Shown here in pieces: positions 54,101-61,309 of a DNA stretch of 64,000 bases. Position 1 is the stretch's first letter; the number at the start of each line of letters is the position of its first letter. The position numbers and the translations under genes are program-made. The stretch is from Serinus canaria. Lineage: Eukaryota; Chordata; Aves; Passeriformes; Fringillidae. The DNA lies in contig NC_066315.1 of assembly GCF_022539315.1 (NCBI RefSeq), positions 50,697,174 through 50,761,173 on the forward strand, given 5' to 3'. Under the pieces are notes generated by a model that was not told where the DNA came from, did not search any database, and saw only the letters and a list, made by a program, of their open reading frames with translations.

Positions 54101-57100
54101 TCTCAACATCCTTTCTAAACTGAAGGGCCCAGACCTGAACACAGTACTCAAGCTGTGGCCTCACCAGTGCCGAGTCTAGGGGAAGAATCACTTCCCTGGT
54201 CCTGCTGGCCACAATATTGCTGATACAGACCAAGATCTCATTGGCTTTCTTGGACATTTGGGCACACTGCTGGATCACGCTCAGTCTGCCATCAGTCAGT
54301 ACCCCCAGGTCCCTTTCTGCCTGGCCTCTGTCCAGCCTCTCTGTCCTCAGCCTGTAGTGCTGCAGAGGGTCGTTGTAGCCAAAGTGCAGGACCTGACACT
54401 TGGTCTGGTAAAACCTTATATTGTTGGATTCAGCCCATTGTTTCAGACCATCCAGGTTGCTCCTGCAGAGCTCTCCTACCCTCCAGCATATTGAGATTCA
54501 CACCCAACTTGGTGTCATCTGCAAATTTGCTATTGGTATGCTTGACCCCCTCATCCAGATCATCAGTAAAGATCTTAAACAGGGCTGGGCCCATACACAG
54601 ATCCCTGGGGGACACCACTAGTGACAGGCCACCAACTGGAGACAACACCATTCACCACCACTTCTCTGGGCCCAGCCATCCAGCCAGTTCTTAAGCCAGT
54701 GAAGAGTTCACTTGTCCAAGCCATGGGCTGCCAGCTTTTCCAGGATTATTCCATCGGAGACAGTGTCAAAGGCTTTGCTCAGTCCAAGTAGACAATATCT
54801 ACAGCCTTCCCCACATCCACCAGGTGGGTCACCTGGTCATAAAAGGACATCAGGTTGGTTAGGCTGGGCCTGCCTTGAAGCGATACGCGGAATAAATAAT
54901 CTCCACAACTAGAGATAGTTATGAAGTGGGTATGCATGTCAGCGCCTGGCACAAGCAAGATAGCTCTCGTGAAAACCTTATGCCCCGAGCCTCAGTCTGA
55001 CCCACATTTTTATTCACAAAGATGTTCCATATGCAATACATTGCACAACTTTTTCATGTATATTCAACCCCTGGCCCCACCTGTCCTCACTTTGCATGGT
55101 CATCAGATCCATGCCCTTCTGGGCATGCATTGTTTGCTGTGGTGGTCGCACGGGGGTCCCTCGGTGGTCTCTGAGGCTGAAGGCCATGGTCTTCTTCATG
55201 ACTGAACTTTTGAACTCTTCTCCTTTGCGCGTGCGCTCTTGGACTCTTGGTGCTTATCTGAGTATGTCTGTCGGCCTTGATCAGCTTGGAGACTGAGGAG
55301 CTTCTTTATCTGGGTTCTTTGCATCCCTTGGTCTCCTCTGGTATTGTTCTTTATGCAAGAAGCTTCAGAAATTTGCATTTTCTTATGCCCTTTTTACCAT
55401 GGCACAGGTTTCTTAAGTAAAAGGGTTAAAATTCAACACATAGTTCTACAGGCTAAACTTTAAATGCTTAATTCATATTGCTAACTCAAGTGAATTCCAA
55501 AAATCTCTATTTCAGCATCTCCTAAATTCTTCTGTGTGGATGCTATGGAACAGAGAGAGAGAAACAGCAAGCGTTTCTCACAGCAGCTTGTGAGAACTTC
55601 CAAGAAGTTGTAAGGATGTGATAACTTGTTAGTATAAACAATCTGCAAATGGTGTTTTTCTACTTTGTCTTTCTGTTCTTCTCAAGGACAGTGTAAAAGA
55701 AAAGTATTTTTGTTAACTAGCCAATCAAATAGAATGTGCCTTATCACTCGATTTAAACCATACAGTTCCCTTGAATAAAACCTTCTTTTACTCTTTCTAC
55801 AGTACTGCCTCTCGCCTGTTCCTGTGTCATTCTCGGTGCAAGAGTGATACATCTGGCTGGGTCTGATCCCCAGGCCATCCCTGTAGGTCCTGTGTAATCA
55901 CACTCAAGATGATCTGTTCCATAACGGTGCCAGGCATCGTTGTCAGGTTGAGAGATCTGTAGTTTCCTGGATCCTCCTTTCAGTCCTTACAGATGGGTAT
56001 TACATTGGCCAGCTTCCAGTCATCTGGGACCTCCCAAATAACCAAGACTGATGATAAATGATGAAAAACAGCTTAGTGAGCTCTTCTGCCAGCTCCCTCA
56101 TCACTCAGGATGGATCCCATCTGGTCCCACAGGCTCGTAAACATCGAAGTGGCTCAGCACTGCTTCTGGCAGTTAGGATCTTACAGGGGATCTATTCTCC
56201 TCCCTGTCCCAACCTACTAGCTTTAGAGGCCATCTGTCCCGAGGATGACCTATCTTATTCTTGACAATTGAGGCAAAGAAGGTGTTAAGTACCTCAGCCA
56301 TCACTGGTAACTATATTCCCCACCATGTCCAAGAAAGAATGCAAGTTTTTCTTGGTCCTTCTTTTGATAGTAATATATTTATAAAACCACTTTTTATTAT
56401 CCTTTACAGAAGTGGCCAGGTTTAAGTTCTAACTGAGCTTTTGCTACTCTAATTGATGCATAAATCTACCTTTGTGATTATATACCAAAAAAATTCAGGA
56501 AATTTTGTAGTATTGCCCATAAGTCTATTGCCCATAAAACAATTAAAAAAACCTAAATTGATCAAACAAAAAAATATGTATCTTAAATTAGGCAGTTTGG
56601 AAGTTGGGTGCTTTCAAAATCAAAATCCTTTGCAACAGGGAAGTGTAGAAGAAGGCAAGAGAAGAAAAGCAATCTGTACACTGCTCTGTATTCAGGTTTA
56701 CTGTAAACTGTATTATCAAGGAGGCCTTACAAACTGAATCCCAGGGGATTAAAAACTTCATCGACAATCATTTGCACTGTCTTGTCACCACCATCACATT
56801 TGCTGACAGACTTCCCCCAGAACTGAGGCTCTTTAAGTGGGCAATTCAGAGCACCTCAAGATAAATTCCTGCTGTGTTGTCTAAAAAAGCCTATTCTTCT
56901 CTAATCACTGGAGGAAGGTAAAAACCAAAAAAAAACCCAGTGTCCTGAACTCTAATTTGCCTTTAAATTCCATATTCTTCTTAGAGAGAAGTGAGTGTCT
57001 CATAAGATATCCTGTTTAGTACGACTGGCTTAACAGTTGTTACACAGCACAAAAGGATAAGCAGCTTTGATAATTTTTAACATTCTTTTGAGCTGACAAT

Positions 57101-57508
57101 ACTGACTATAAAATTGCATGTAAGATACCTTTGTACAAACTTGTCAGTCAGATGCTGTCAGGACCAATTCTGCTCACACTGAGTTATCTCAGTGGGAGCT
57201 TTTATCAGCTAGTTCATTCAACAGACACTGCAAGTGCTGCATCTGGCCAGCAGGAGCTGCATTTCACAAGATCCATAATTTATAATGCTGAGAAAACAGG
57301 ATTTAACATGACACGAAGGATTAAGGTCAATTTTGAATGCACACTTCTCCTCAACAGCTCAGATTCATCCATTTGGATCCATAATACTTTTCTACTCTTT
57401 CCATACATCTTACCTCTCCAATCATTTTCACATCTTCACGTCCATACCAGTCTGGCTCATACACTTCATGGAGAGACTCTGTAAGCTTCTTTGAGGCATC
57501 TTGCATTC
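9056..57508 (-). CDS. AMPH: Amphiphysin (AMPH), partial: 20 coding exons, 5' exons outside the window
   Basis: Amphiphysin is a cytosolic presynaptic adaptor. Its N-BAR domain bends membrane, a central segment binds clathrin and AP2, and a C-terminal SH3 domain recruits dynamin and synaptojanin during synaptic-vesicle endocytosis. The exons below were found by translating the minus strand and matching segments bounded by AG acceptors and GT donors to the known protein. Joined, they give an uninterrupted frame of 610 residues plus a split first codon, or 1201 with the large optional exon. By comparison with mammalian amphiphysin about 69 N-terminal residues are missing, and I found no match for them between 57509 and 64000. 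The expected total of about 679 residues agrees with the usual length of roughly 680-700. All introns look GT-AG. Recognition is very secure; the optional status of the large exon is inferred. Confidence 0.97.
9164..11981 (-). other. AMPH: AMPH last intron
   Basis: Holds the solo LTR at 10842-11228. Otherwise AT-rich with no exon, RNA gene or other repeat that I can support. Confidence 0.8.
10842..11228 (-). mobile_element. Solo LTR with perfect 6-bp target-site duplication
   Basis: A 387-bp block that on the minus strand begins TGTCACCGACATAG and ends CCTGTAACA, so it has TG...CA ends. It is bounded by GTGGTC on both sides (10836-10841 and 11229-11234). A minus-strand AATAATAAATC near the 3' end is a polyadenylation signal, and a TATATAAG-like run lies upstream. 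Six-bp duplications are typical of betaretrovirus-like (ERVK) insertions. No internal gag or pol sequence remains, so it is a recombined single LTR. Confidence 0.88.
11982..12083 (-). CDS. AMPH: AMPH exon, SH3 domain core
   Basis: One hundred and two nt, 34 codons, starting [20 protein letters not shown] and ending PSETTADQ. It contains the ALYDY-like LHDFEA strand, the acidic RT loop (NSDEL) and the GDVV strand typical of SH3 domains. The amphiphysin SH3 binds proline/arginine ligands in dynamin and synaptojanin. Acceptor CTTTAG, donor CAG/GTAAA. Confidence 0.97.
12219..12787 (-). mobile_element. CR1 LINE, 5'-truncated, minus orientation
   Basis: On the plus strand it starts ATCATAGAATCATGGAATG, the reverse complement of the CR1 3' end, and continues through the familiar CCTGCCATGGCCAGGGACAC and GGGCAACCTGTTC segments, breaking off near the CTTTGATCTGG segment. 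It is the non-coding 3' part only. Confidence 0.93.
13998..14050 (-). mobile_element. CR1 3'-end fragment
   Basis: ATCATAGAATCATAGAATGC followed by a diverged GAGACCTTAGAGATCA segment: only the last 50 bp or so of a CR1, minus orientation. Confidence 0.8.
14412..14675 (-). CDS. AMPH: AMPH exon, pre-SH3 linker and SH3 start
   Basis: Two hundred and sixty-four nt, 88 codons. It starts [19 protein letters not shown] (mammalian EKVIPSVVIEPASNHEE) and ends AMPPGFLYK, the conserved entry to the SH3 domain. The middle is a Glu/Gln/Ala/Ser-rich linker. Acceptor CCCCCAG, donor AAG/GTCTGC; the donor departs from consensus at +3 (GTC), but the joined reading frame is unequivocal. Confidence 0.95.
14676..15927 (-). 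other. AMPH: AMPH intron, no recognised element
   Basis: About 1.25 kb of ordinary intron; open frames here are short and show no exon-like boundaries. Confidence 0.7.
15928..16065 (-). CDS. AMPH: AMPH exon, acidic Ala/Glu linker
   Basis: One hundred and thirty-eight nt, 46 codons, starting [20 protein letters not shown] and ending KEADMSQ. It corresponds to the TVPAGEGVSLEEAK...ATVPQ linker of mammalian amphiphysin. Acceptor TTTTAG, donor CAG/GTAACT. Phase 0 on both sides. Confidence 0.9.
16855..17687 (+). mobile_element. ERVL-style LTR, plus orientation
   Basis: An 833-bp block beginning TGTTGTGGGTAACTC and ending TTAAACCAAGACA. It holds a long U3, a TTTATTAATAAATTG polyadenylation region and a U5-like tail. 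Flanks are CTTGC (16850-16854) and CTTGT (17688-17692), a 5-bp target duplication with one mismatch, as expected for ERVL. The 154-residue minus-strand frame across it is a by-product. Confidence 0.72.
17970..18016. repeat. Perfect 21-bp inverted repeat, 5-nt loop
   Basis: Left arm 17970-17990, loop CCTGT, right arm 17996-18016, with no mismatch. Arms contain CCTCAGTTTGATCATTCC and its complement. Confidence 0.95.
18967..19004. repeat. Perfect 17-bp inverted repeat, 4-nt loop
   Basis: Left arm AGCTGTCCAAATTTCAA (18967-18983), loop ATTA, right arm 18988-19004, with no mismatch. Confidence 0.95.
20807..20863 (-). CDS. AMPH: AMPH 57-nt exon, Glu/Ala-rich variable region
   Basis: Nineteen codons, [19 protein letters not shown]. 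Acceptor TATACAG, donor GAG/GTACAT. Composition matches the Glu/Ala/Thr-rich linker of amphiphysin (mammalian GEEAEAEKAT region). Phase 0 on both sides. The flanking introns are long (4.7 kb downstream, 6.2 kb upstream), so this small exon is a likely alternatively spliced one. Confidence 0.85.
20864..27071 (-). other. AMPH: AMPH intron, 6.2 kb
   Basis: Contains an LTR-like block (about 24935-25351) and a weak minus-strand exon-like frame near 22139-22216. Otherwise no repeat or gene recognised. Confidence 0.75.
24935..25351 (+). mobile_element. LTR-like block, plus orientation
   Basis: Pyrimidine-rich U3-like sequence leads to a TATA box (GTATAAAACC, about 25131-25140). After it come a CCAATAAACAGG polyadenylation signal (about 25209-25220) and a U5-like GC-richer tail (CACGTGGAGAAGAGCGCC) ending near AATACCGCA. 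The order TATA, poly(A) signal, U5 is LTR-like. Ends and target duplication are unresolved. Confidence 0.6.
27072..27185 (-). CDS. AMPH: AMPH exon, Ala/Glu/Pro-rich variable region
   Basis: One hundred and fourteen nt, 38 codons, starting [18 protein letters not shown] and ending PAEPAEQAV. It contains a GCT run giving four alanines in a row. This low-complexity acidic region is poorly conserved between species; assignment rests on the open phase-0 frame, acceptor AACAG, donor GTG/GTGAGT, and its place between recognised exons. Confidence 0.87.
27186..30562 (-). other. AMPH: AMPH introns around the 51-nt exon
   Basis: Apart from the exon at 29115-29165, this stretch shows only ordinary AT-rich intron; no repeat family recognised. 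Confidence 0.7.
29115..29165 (-). CDS. AMPH: AMPH 51-nt exon, [17 protein letters not shown]
   Basis: Seventeen codons, [17 protein letters not shown], aligning to the DTSLFTMQTDQS region of mammalian amphiphysin. Acceptor TGTCTAG, donor TTG/GTAAG. Phase 0 on both sides. Confidence 0.92.
30563..30595 (-). CDS. AMPH: AMPH 33-nt exon, [11 protein letters not shown]
   Basis: Eleven codons, [11 protein letters not shown], corresponding to the SGGSFNGFTQ segment of mammalian amphiphysin. Acceptor TACTTAG, donor CAG/GTAAG, phase 0 on both sides. Confidence 0.93.
30596..31158 (-). other. AMPH: Short AMPH intron after the giant exon, pyrimidine-rich on the sense strand
   Basis: A 563-nt intron. On the transcribed sense (minus) it contains a long T/C tract at about 30697-30740 and further T-runs near 30800-30865. 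Such tracts can bind PTB-type splicing regulators; a role here is inferred. Confidence 0.6.
31159..32931 (-). CDS. AMPH: AMPH giant optional exon (591 codons), long-isoform insert
   Basis: A single open frame of 1773 nt, phase 0 at both ends, lying between the TSSELVQP and [11 protein letters not shown] exons. It is absent from the common neuronal amphiphysin, where those two segments are adjacent. The acceptor follows a strong pyrimidine tract (TTTCTTTGCTTTTCTGTCTGCTTAAAG); the product would start [16 protein letters not shown]. The donor is GAG/GTACCT after EIEADKEE; reading past it gives nine more codons and a TAG at 31129-31131. The insert is strongly acidic, rich in Ser, Thr, Glu and Asn, with scattered Trp (for example DNSWGE, NWPFF), and looks largely disordered. 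Retina-enriched amphiphysin variants with large in-frame inserts are known from mammals; identity with that insert is my inference. Exon status is strong, tissue use unproven. Confidence 0.85.
33220..33243 (-). CDS. AMPH: AMPH 24-nt microexon, TSSELVQP
   Basis: Eight codons, TSSELVQP, matching TSTDLVQP that directly follows PWDLW-T in mammalian amphiphysin. Acceptor TATACAG, donor CCG/GTAAGC. Symmetric phase 0. It lies only 288 nt upstream of the giant optional exon. Confidence 0.94.
34506..34529 (-). CDS. AMPH: AMPH 24-nt microexon, clathrin W-box PWDLW
   Basis: Eight codons, TLPWDLWT, exactly the second clathrin-binding motif (PWxxW) of amphiphysin. It is isolated on its own microexon with acceptor TTTTTCCAG and donor ACG/GTAAGC. 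Too short for ORF finders but unambiguous by sequence and flanking signals. Symmetric phase 0, so skipping it would remove only the W-box. Confidence 0.95.
34567..34586. repeat. Perfect 20-bp palindrome
   Basis: ATACCATTCC followed directly by its reverse complement, about 40 nt upstream (sense orientation) of the PWDLW microexon. Confidence 0.9.
37216..37323 (-). CDS. AMPH: AMPH exon, clathrin/AP2-binding core (about residues 340-375)
   Basis: One hundred and eight nt, 36 codons, phase 0. It begins [20 protein letters not shown] and ends [13 protein letters not shown] is a clathrin-box motif and FDPF contains the DPF motif that binds the AP2 alpha-adaptin ear; both are hallmark amphiphysin ligands. 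Acceptor TAAAAG, donor CAG/GTATC. Confidence 0.97.
37324..41845 (-). other. AMPH: AMPH intron, 4.5 kb
   Basis: Contains a plus-strand CR1 3' end (37848-38087). The rest shows no recognisable element. Confidence 0.7.
37848..38087 (+). mobile_element. CR1 LINE 3' end, plus orientation
   Basis: GTTGCCCAGAG, GTTCCATCC, AACCTGGTCT and CATGGCAGGGGG segments in order, ending TTTATGATTCTATGA. The first part repeats a GGTTGCCCAG unit two to three times, so it may be locally duplicated. Confidence 0.9.
41846..41974 (-). CDS. AMPH: AMPH exon, PPVPPLPK segment (about residues 297-339)
   Basis: One hundred and twenty-nine nt, 43 codons, phase 0. It starts [20 protein letters not shown] and ends [10 protein letters not shown]. 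The PPVPPLPK stretch is a class-type SH3 ligand. The acidic/aromatic IINLFDDNF segment corresponds to IISFFEDNF of mammalian amphiphysin. Acceptor CCTAG, donor CAG/GTAAGC. From this exon to the stop every junction is phase 0. Confidence 0.96.
41975..43472 (-). other. AMPH: AMPH intron, no recognised element
   Basis: About 1.5 kb of ordinary intron. Confidence 0.7.
43473..43611 (-). CDS. AMPH: AMPH exon, proline/serine-rich linker (about residues 250-296)
   Basis: One hundred and thirty-nine nt: one base closing the serine codon, then 46 codons. The translation starts [16 protein letters not shown] and ends [11 protein letters not shown]. This is the known proline-rich region, which carries proline-directed phosphorylation sites and PxxP-type ligands for SH3 partners such as endophilin. 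Acceptor TCTAG, donor CAG/GTAAGG. Confidence 0.96.
45600..46200 (+). promoter_or_regulatory. Intragenic CpG-rich promoter-like block
   Basis: CpG dinucleotides are frequent here (CGCGCCGTCC, CCGCGCTCC, TCGACGCGGCACCG, GCCGCGCT) but rare in the surrounding intron. On the plus strand there is a CCAAT box (45709-45713), a TATA-like CATAAAAG (45755-45762) and, about 240 nt on, an ATG in strong Kozak context (GCGGCCATGG, ATG at 46005) opening a 37-codon frame to 46118. It could drive a nested plus-strand transcript or a shorter minus-strand AMPH transcript. No downstream partner exon was recognised. Confidence 0.5.
46519..46545. repeat. Perfect 11-bp inverted repeat, 5-nt loop
   Basis: TGCCAGTACAG, loop AAATA, then the exact complement. 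Confidence 0.9.
47189..47271 (-). CDS. AMPH: AMPH exon, end of BAR domain (about residues 223-250)
   Basis: Eighty-three nt: 27 codons plus two bases of a split serine codon. It begins [20 protein letters not shown] and ends IQGAP, the final BAR helix and exit. Acceptor TTTCACAG, donor AAG/GTGAAT. The following intron (43612-47188) contains the CpG-rich promoter-like block described separately. Confidence 0.96.
48144..48219 (-). CDS. AMPH: AMPH exon, BAR domain (about residues 197-222)
   Basis: Seventy-six nt: one base closing the split arginine codon, then 25 codons beginning [20 protein letters not shown] and ending KEIAL. This is a highly conserved part of the third BAR helix. Acceptor TCGTAG, donor TTA/GTGAGT. 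Confidence 0.96.
49880..49965 (-). CDS. AMPH: AMPH exon, BAR domain (about residues 169-196)
   Basis: Eighty-six nt: 28 codons plus two bases of a split arginine codon. The translation starts [16 protein letters not shown] and ends ELPSLWS, as in amphiphysin. Acceptor GTTTAG, donor CACG/GTAAG. The split codon CG/A is completed by the first base of the next exon. Confidence 0.96.
50353..50460 (-). CDS. AMPH: AMPH exon, BAR domain (about residues 133-168)
   Basis: One hundred and eight nt, 36 codons, phase 0 on both sides. It encodes [20 protein letters not shown] and then a basic stretch ending KDEGRITK. The lysine/arginine-rich run belongs to the positively charged concave face of the BAR dimer that contacts acidic lipids. 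Acceptor TGTGCAG, donor AAG/GTAGC. Confidence 0.97.
50461..51818 (-). other. AMPH: AMPH intron with hexanucleotide microsatellite
   Basis: Contains the ATAGAT/ACAGAT array at 50907-50996; nothing else recognised. Confidence 0.8.
50907..50996 (+). repeat. ATAGAT / ACAGAT hexanucleotide microsatellite
   Basis: About 15 tandem hexamer units: three ACAGAT units first, then ATAGAT/ATAGATAT units. The Tyr/Ile/Leu-repeat frame read across it on the minus strand is an artefact. Confidence 0.95.
51819..51914 (-). CDS. AMPH: AMPH exon, BAR domain (about residues 101-132)
   Basis: Ninety-six nt, 32 codons, phase 0 on both sides. The translation starts [16 protein letters not shown] and ends YLGQFPDIK, matching the middle BAR helix. 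The acceptor is TTTTCAG; the donor AAA/GTAGAG is weaker than the consensus. The intron upstream (51915-57413) is the longest inside the visible BAR region and holds an LTR-like block and a nested CR1/LTR. Confidence 0.96.
52680..53165 (+). mobile_element. LTR-like block, plus orientation
   Basis: A CTATAAATAAG TATA-like box (about 52909), an ATAATAAACTCTCTC polyadenylation signal (about 53090) and a U5-like tail ending near CCCATGAAACA. Order and spacing are LTR-like; the left end and target duplication are unresolved. Confidence 0.5.
53624..56455 (-). mobile_element. CR1 LINE, minus orientation, split by an inserted LTR
   Basis: On the plus strand it starts ATCACAGAATTACAGAATC (complement of the CR1 3' end) and proceeds through the 3'UTR into decayed reverse-transcriptase sequence. 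A minus-strand frame at 54430-54651 contains FADDTKLG, the RT active-site region. The CR1 stops at 54875 and resumes at 55852 (GGTCTGATCCCCAGGCC), running to about 56455. The visible CR1 is about 1.85 kb, with stop codons and frameshifts, so inactive. Confidence 0.9.
54876..55851 (-). mobile_element. LTR-like insertion inside the CR1
   Basis: On the minus strand the block begins TGTATCACTCTTGCACC and ends CGCGTATCGCTTCA, giving TG...CA ends. It has a minus-strand AATAAA (55009-55014) and no recognisable internal retroviral genes. The CR1 resumes directly after it, with about a dozen consensus bases missing at the junction and no clean duplication there. GATAC occurs just inside both ends. Either a solo LTR with a damaged target site or a slightly different boundary is possible. 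Confidence 0.65.
57414..57508 (-). CDS. AMPH: AMPH exon, BAR domain (about residues 70-100)
   Basis: Ninety-five nt: two bases completing a glycine codon, then 31 codons. The translation begins [16 protein letters not shown] and ends with [10 protein letters not shown], nearly identical to the second half of the first long BAR helix and its turn in amphiphysin. The acceptor is TGCAG/GA and the donor GAG/GTAAG. It is the most upstream AMPH exon I could find in the window and enters in phase 1, so an upstream exon ending in a single G of a glycine codon is required. Confidence 0.96.
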
Positions 57509-60195
57509 CTGCAGTTAGATAAAAGAGGAATATGTAAGTGCAAACTACAAGAAGTAGTTGCTAATATCTTTATTTTCAGCCACATGTAGCCACAATGCTC
57601 TTCCCTCTGGCAAATTTAGAAAAGAGATACCTGAACTTGGGGACAGCACTGTAAGGGACGTGTTTTTATGAAGAGTCTTGTATGGTCTCCCAGTAGGTTT
57701 AAAAGTTTGTGGAGCCCAGTGCCTATTTATGTTTGCAACAGGGTGGTGCATGCAGAGTGTGAAGCCAAACTGATCAGTCACTATTGAAGTGACTTGCTTT
57801 GGCTCTTTCGTTGATAGGTGGAACAAGAACAGGGACTATTGATGCTTATCACTCTGGTTTAAATGTAAAATAGCTTCAACGACATTATGAGAAAGAGCCT
57901 AAATATATCTTCAGTGAGATCAGTTTGACCCCAATGAATAAATAAACACCCTCAGTGAAGGCATTGGGGTTTGCATTTTGATACAGCATGAATCCATTAG
58001 ATTTTGAATATGGTTCTGAATCCAGTGAAACTCATCTCACCTAACATTCTAAGAGTTCAGAATAAGTAATTTTAAAATGACAACTTTTATTTCAACTTCT
58101 TTGGAAAATCTCAATACTTGAATTTCTTACTTAGCATTAACTTTTTTCCTTAAAAAAGCACATTTTTTTTCTAGTCAAAATCTGTTTGCTATCTTGAAAA
58201 TATCTCTAAGTATGATCTTCAGATTTAACTCCTCAGAAAATGAATTTAGGAATAACATCAATATTTTTGTTTTCTGCACAAAGAAACATTCACAAGTAGA
58301 AAAGGAAAACTAATTTGAAACTTGAACGTGTAGAAGACCAGACTTGATCTAGTCAGTTGCTATTCCATCATGCACTCCCAAAACACAGGCTGTTAATATG
58401 AGAATAAAGTAAATACAGGGATGCACACTTAAAAGAAAATAGTAGTCTGTGGAATGGACAGGATAGAAAACAGATACTAAAAAAGCTGAAAGTACATGCT
58501 TGTTCTCAGTCCTTGAGTACACAAGAGAGAATGGCACGGGGGAGAACAAGTACAAAGGAAATACTGGTGTTTAGAGGGTACAAGCTTTCACCCTTAAATC
58601 AAAAGGTACTAAGCCAAAACAGAATCTCTGATCTCTTCAGAAATTATCTTGGGGGTAGTTTTTAATGACAGAGCTCATCTTAGACTATTAGGATAGCAAA
58701 AGAATTAAGATGTATTTCTTCCTTTTCTCCTTCATAGTTAATTCTTAGGATGATGTATCTCCAGCTAAGTATGTGTTCTCCTGAATAAAAAGGACTTTTT
58801 TTTTTTTTTTTTTTGCCTTAGAATTTACCAAATTAGAATAAAATACAGATGATCTTCACATATATTTTCAGGCAGGAGTTATTTAAAATCTTTAATGTTG
58901 CTGCAAATTAATCTACTCAAGAGGTAAGGCAAAACCAATTTAGTATCTCTTTGCTTAAGAAGGTTGCTTCTCTCCAGTCAGGGTGAACATACAAACCAGG
59001 AGAGTTTGTTCATCCCTGCTCACACTTGATCCTTTCTGATACCTGAACTTTTGCCCTAAAGCACTCTGAGTGTAAACCTGTGGCAGAGGTTCCTGCAGCA
59101 GGCAGGCTAGCATAGCTGCTAGATAATTCCTCCTGCAGCTTGCACTCAGCTTGGTCACAGACCATGTTGACACCTTTTCCTAGACTTTCTTTCTTAAGTA
59201 CTACAGGACTCAGGCATATATCTGCTTAAGAGAATAAATAAAATTCACCTAATGTGCCATGCTTGAGTTATATCAAAACTGCACCAACTTTTACACTTTT
59301 TTCTGTTCTGAGAATTGGATAATCCTTCATTCCACCACATTCCTGTAAAAACCATCAGTCAAGTCCAGCTGCAGTGTCAGGGAAGTGGGCAGTAAAGTAT
59401 TTGGCTTTTTCAGTCAGGGGCTTCAATCTGAAACTTCCAGGCTAATATCATCCATCCTACTCCCTCTGACAGCATCTATACCAGGTTTACTGCAATACAT
59501 CAAATGAGGAAAAAGGTAAATACCAATCCAGTGAATTCCCATTCTTTTTCATACCTCTAGACATAAACTTACAGTGTCCAATGATTTTTTTTTTGGCAGG
59601 TTTTCACATAGAGTTATTCCTTACACATTGATACCTTTTATGCGTTATTCAGCACTAAATTTAAGAGGATTAGTGTCTTAGTCATAGACTCCAGGCTGTC
59701 TCTCTTGACTGTTTTTAACTGCTATCACTGAGAAAGATAAATTGTTAAAAGTAAGTCATTAAAGTACTAAGAAATATGAAAAGTACTAAGAAATGTGAAA
59801 AGAATTTTTATTGCTGACGAACTGTTTGAAATTTATATTTAGTATCAATTATTTCATTCAATAGTACTTGTTGGTAATTGGGTCCTTTATTTAATAGCTA
59901 AGAGTGCCAAAATATTTGCATCACTTAGGAAAAATTTTGCTAAATAATCCAGTTACTGAAGATTGAACTTCCCAGATTAAATTATTCCTATTTCTATGGG
60001 AAAGAGTCCCTGTCCCTGGAACCTCCAAAAAATTCTAGAGGCCTCCTTGTGATAGGGATCCTGGGGGTGGCAATGCAGAGACATTCTCATTAAGCCCACC
60101 AGAGAAGGGGGAGGGTAGGAGACTCTTTACCATCACAGTTCCAATGTACTCAGGCTCTCATGGAGAATGAGACAGACCTGAAAAAGCATGTTGGC

Positions 60196-60272
60196 TGTAA
60201 AACTCATATACTGTGGGGTCTCCTCACTCCCCTGTAGAGAGTGAGGAGACCCCACAGTATATGAGTTTTACA
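60196..60272. repeat. Perfect 34-bp inverted repeat, 9-nt loop
   Basis: Left arm 60196-60229, loop CCCTGTAGA (60230-60238), right arm 60239-60272; all 34 pairs match. Arms contain GTGGGGTCTCCTCACTC and its complement. Confidence 0.97.
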
Positions 60273-61309
60273 TATCATATCATTCACTAGCCTGAATGAT
60301 GGAGAAGTTTCCATTTTCCTGATTGGGTGAAACATCTTGGTCTGACTCTTAATATTACTTATGTGGTTTTTCAGGGAAATTACCTGCCCTGCCATAAGGG
60401 TTGTATTTGTTATTGCTAGTAATCCATTAGAGTTTCCACTGGAACAAGTCAATAATTTCATTATTCATGAATAAATTTTGCAGAAAGAGGATGAATCGTT
60501 TTATGGCTTTTAAGAAATTACATGACTGATTTTAAGATTTCTGTGTCTGAAGGATATGTGCAGTTCTGTCAGCCACAGACTGACAACTAGGCAACAGAAC
60601 TGCTTACAGACCTGAAAAATCTCCCTTTCCCTTACTGTACACCAGTTCTTCTTTATCACTACATTAAGCCACCTGAAGTGTATGATGCTTTCTTTTCCTC
60701 ATGCAGGACTACTTGTTACCTCTGTCACCTTGCCATCTGCACAGAGATCCAGGTTTATTCTTCCCCATCTGCACTGGTAGTTGCAAAGAGCTTGGGGTAG
60801 AGAATGGGTGACTGATTTAGGGTTTCTATAACAACTGGCCCGTAAAACCATTCAAGTCCCTCACAGCTCTCAAAAGCTTTAAAAATAAACCATGAAATAT
60901 AAAACCCAGATACATATTGACAAGGAGACTGGAAGACACACAAGACTGAGGCATGAGTTGACTAAAGCTATGGGGGATAGCACACAGTCTCATCATACAA
61001 ACACCACTGATACACAGCAGACATTAAACTATCTTGCAGGTGAAATAAAATGGCACATAAAAGCCATTCACAAGTTCAACAGCTTTATGGCATGGTTCCT
61101 CTGAGTCCCTGAATAACCAAAAAGAAAGATTACGGTCCAGCTAAGACTAAGAAACTAGAAGTGTCAGTGATCAAGAGAAGGAGTCTAAATACAGCAAAAA
61201 TTCTTTTAAGGATATGTGATACTAAACCTCAAATTGTGAAGTATATTAAAATGAAGGGATAGAGGGTCATAATAAGGCTTAATTTACTCTTCCTTGCTTA
61301 AATCTCCAC

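Larger units (their letters stand above)
51915..57413 (-). other. AMPH: AMPH intron, 5.5 kb, repeat-rich
   Basis: Contains an LTR-like block (about 52680-53165) and the nested CR1/LTR complex (53624-56455). The remaining flanks look unique. Confidence 0.8.

Noticed and set aside
54430..54651. Minus-strand frame with FADDTKLG
   Set aside because: Not a gene: a fragment of decayed CR1 reverse transcriptase, reported under the CR1 entry.
60196..60272. Reading the 34-bp hairpin as a microRNA precursor
   Set aside because: The stem is perfectly paired with a 9-nt loop, unlike the bulged stems of known precursors; no family sequence recognised.
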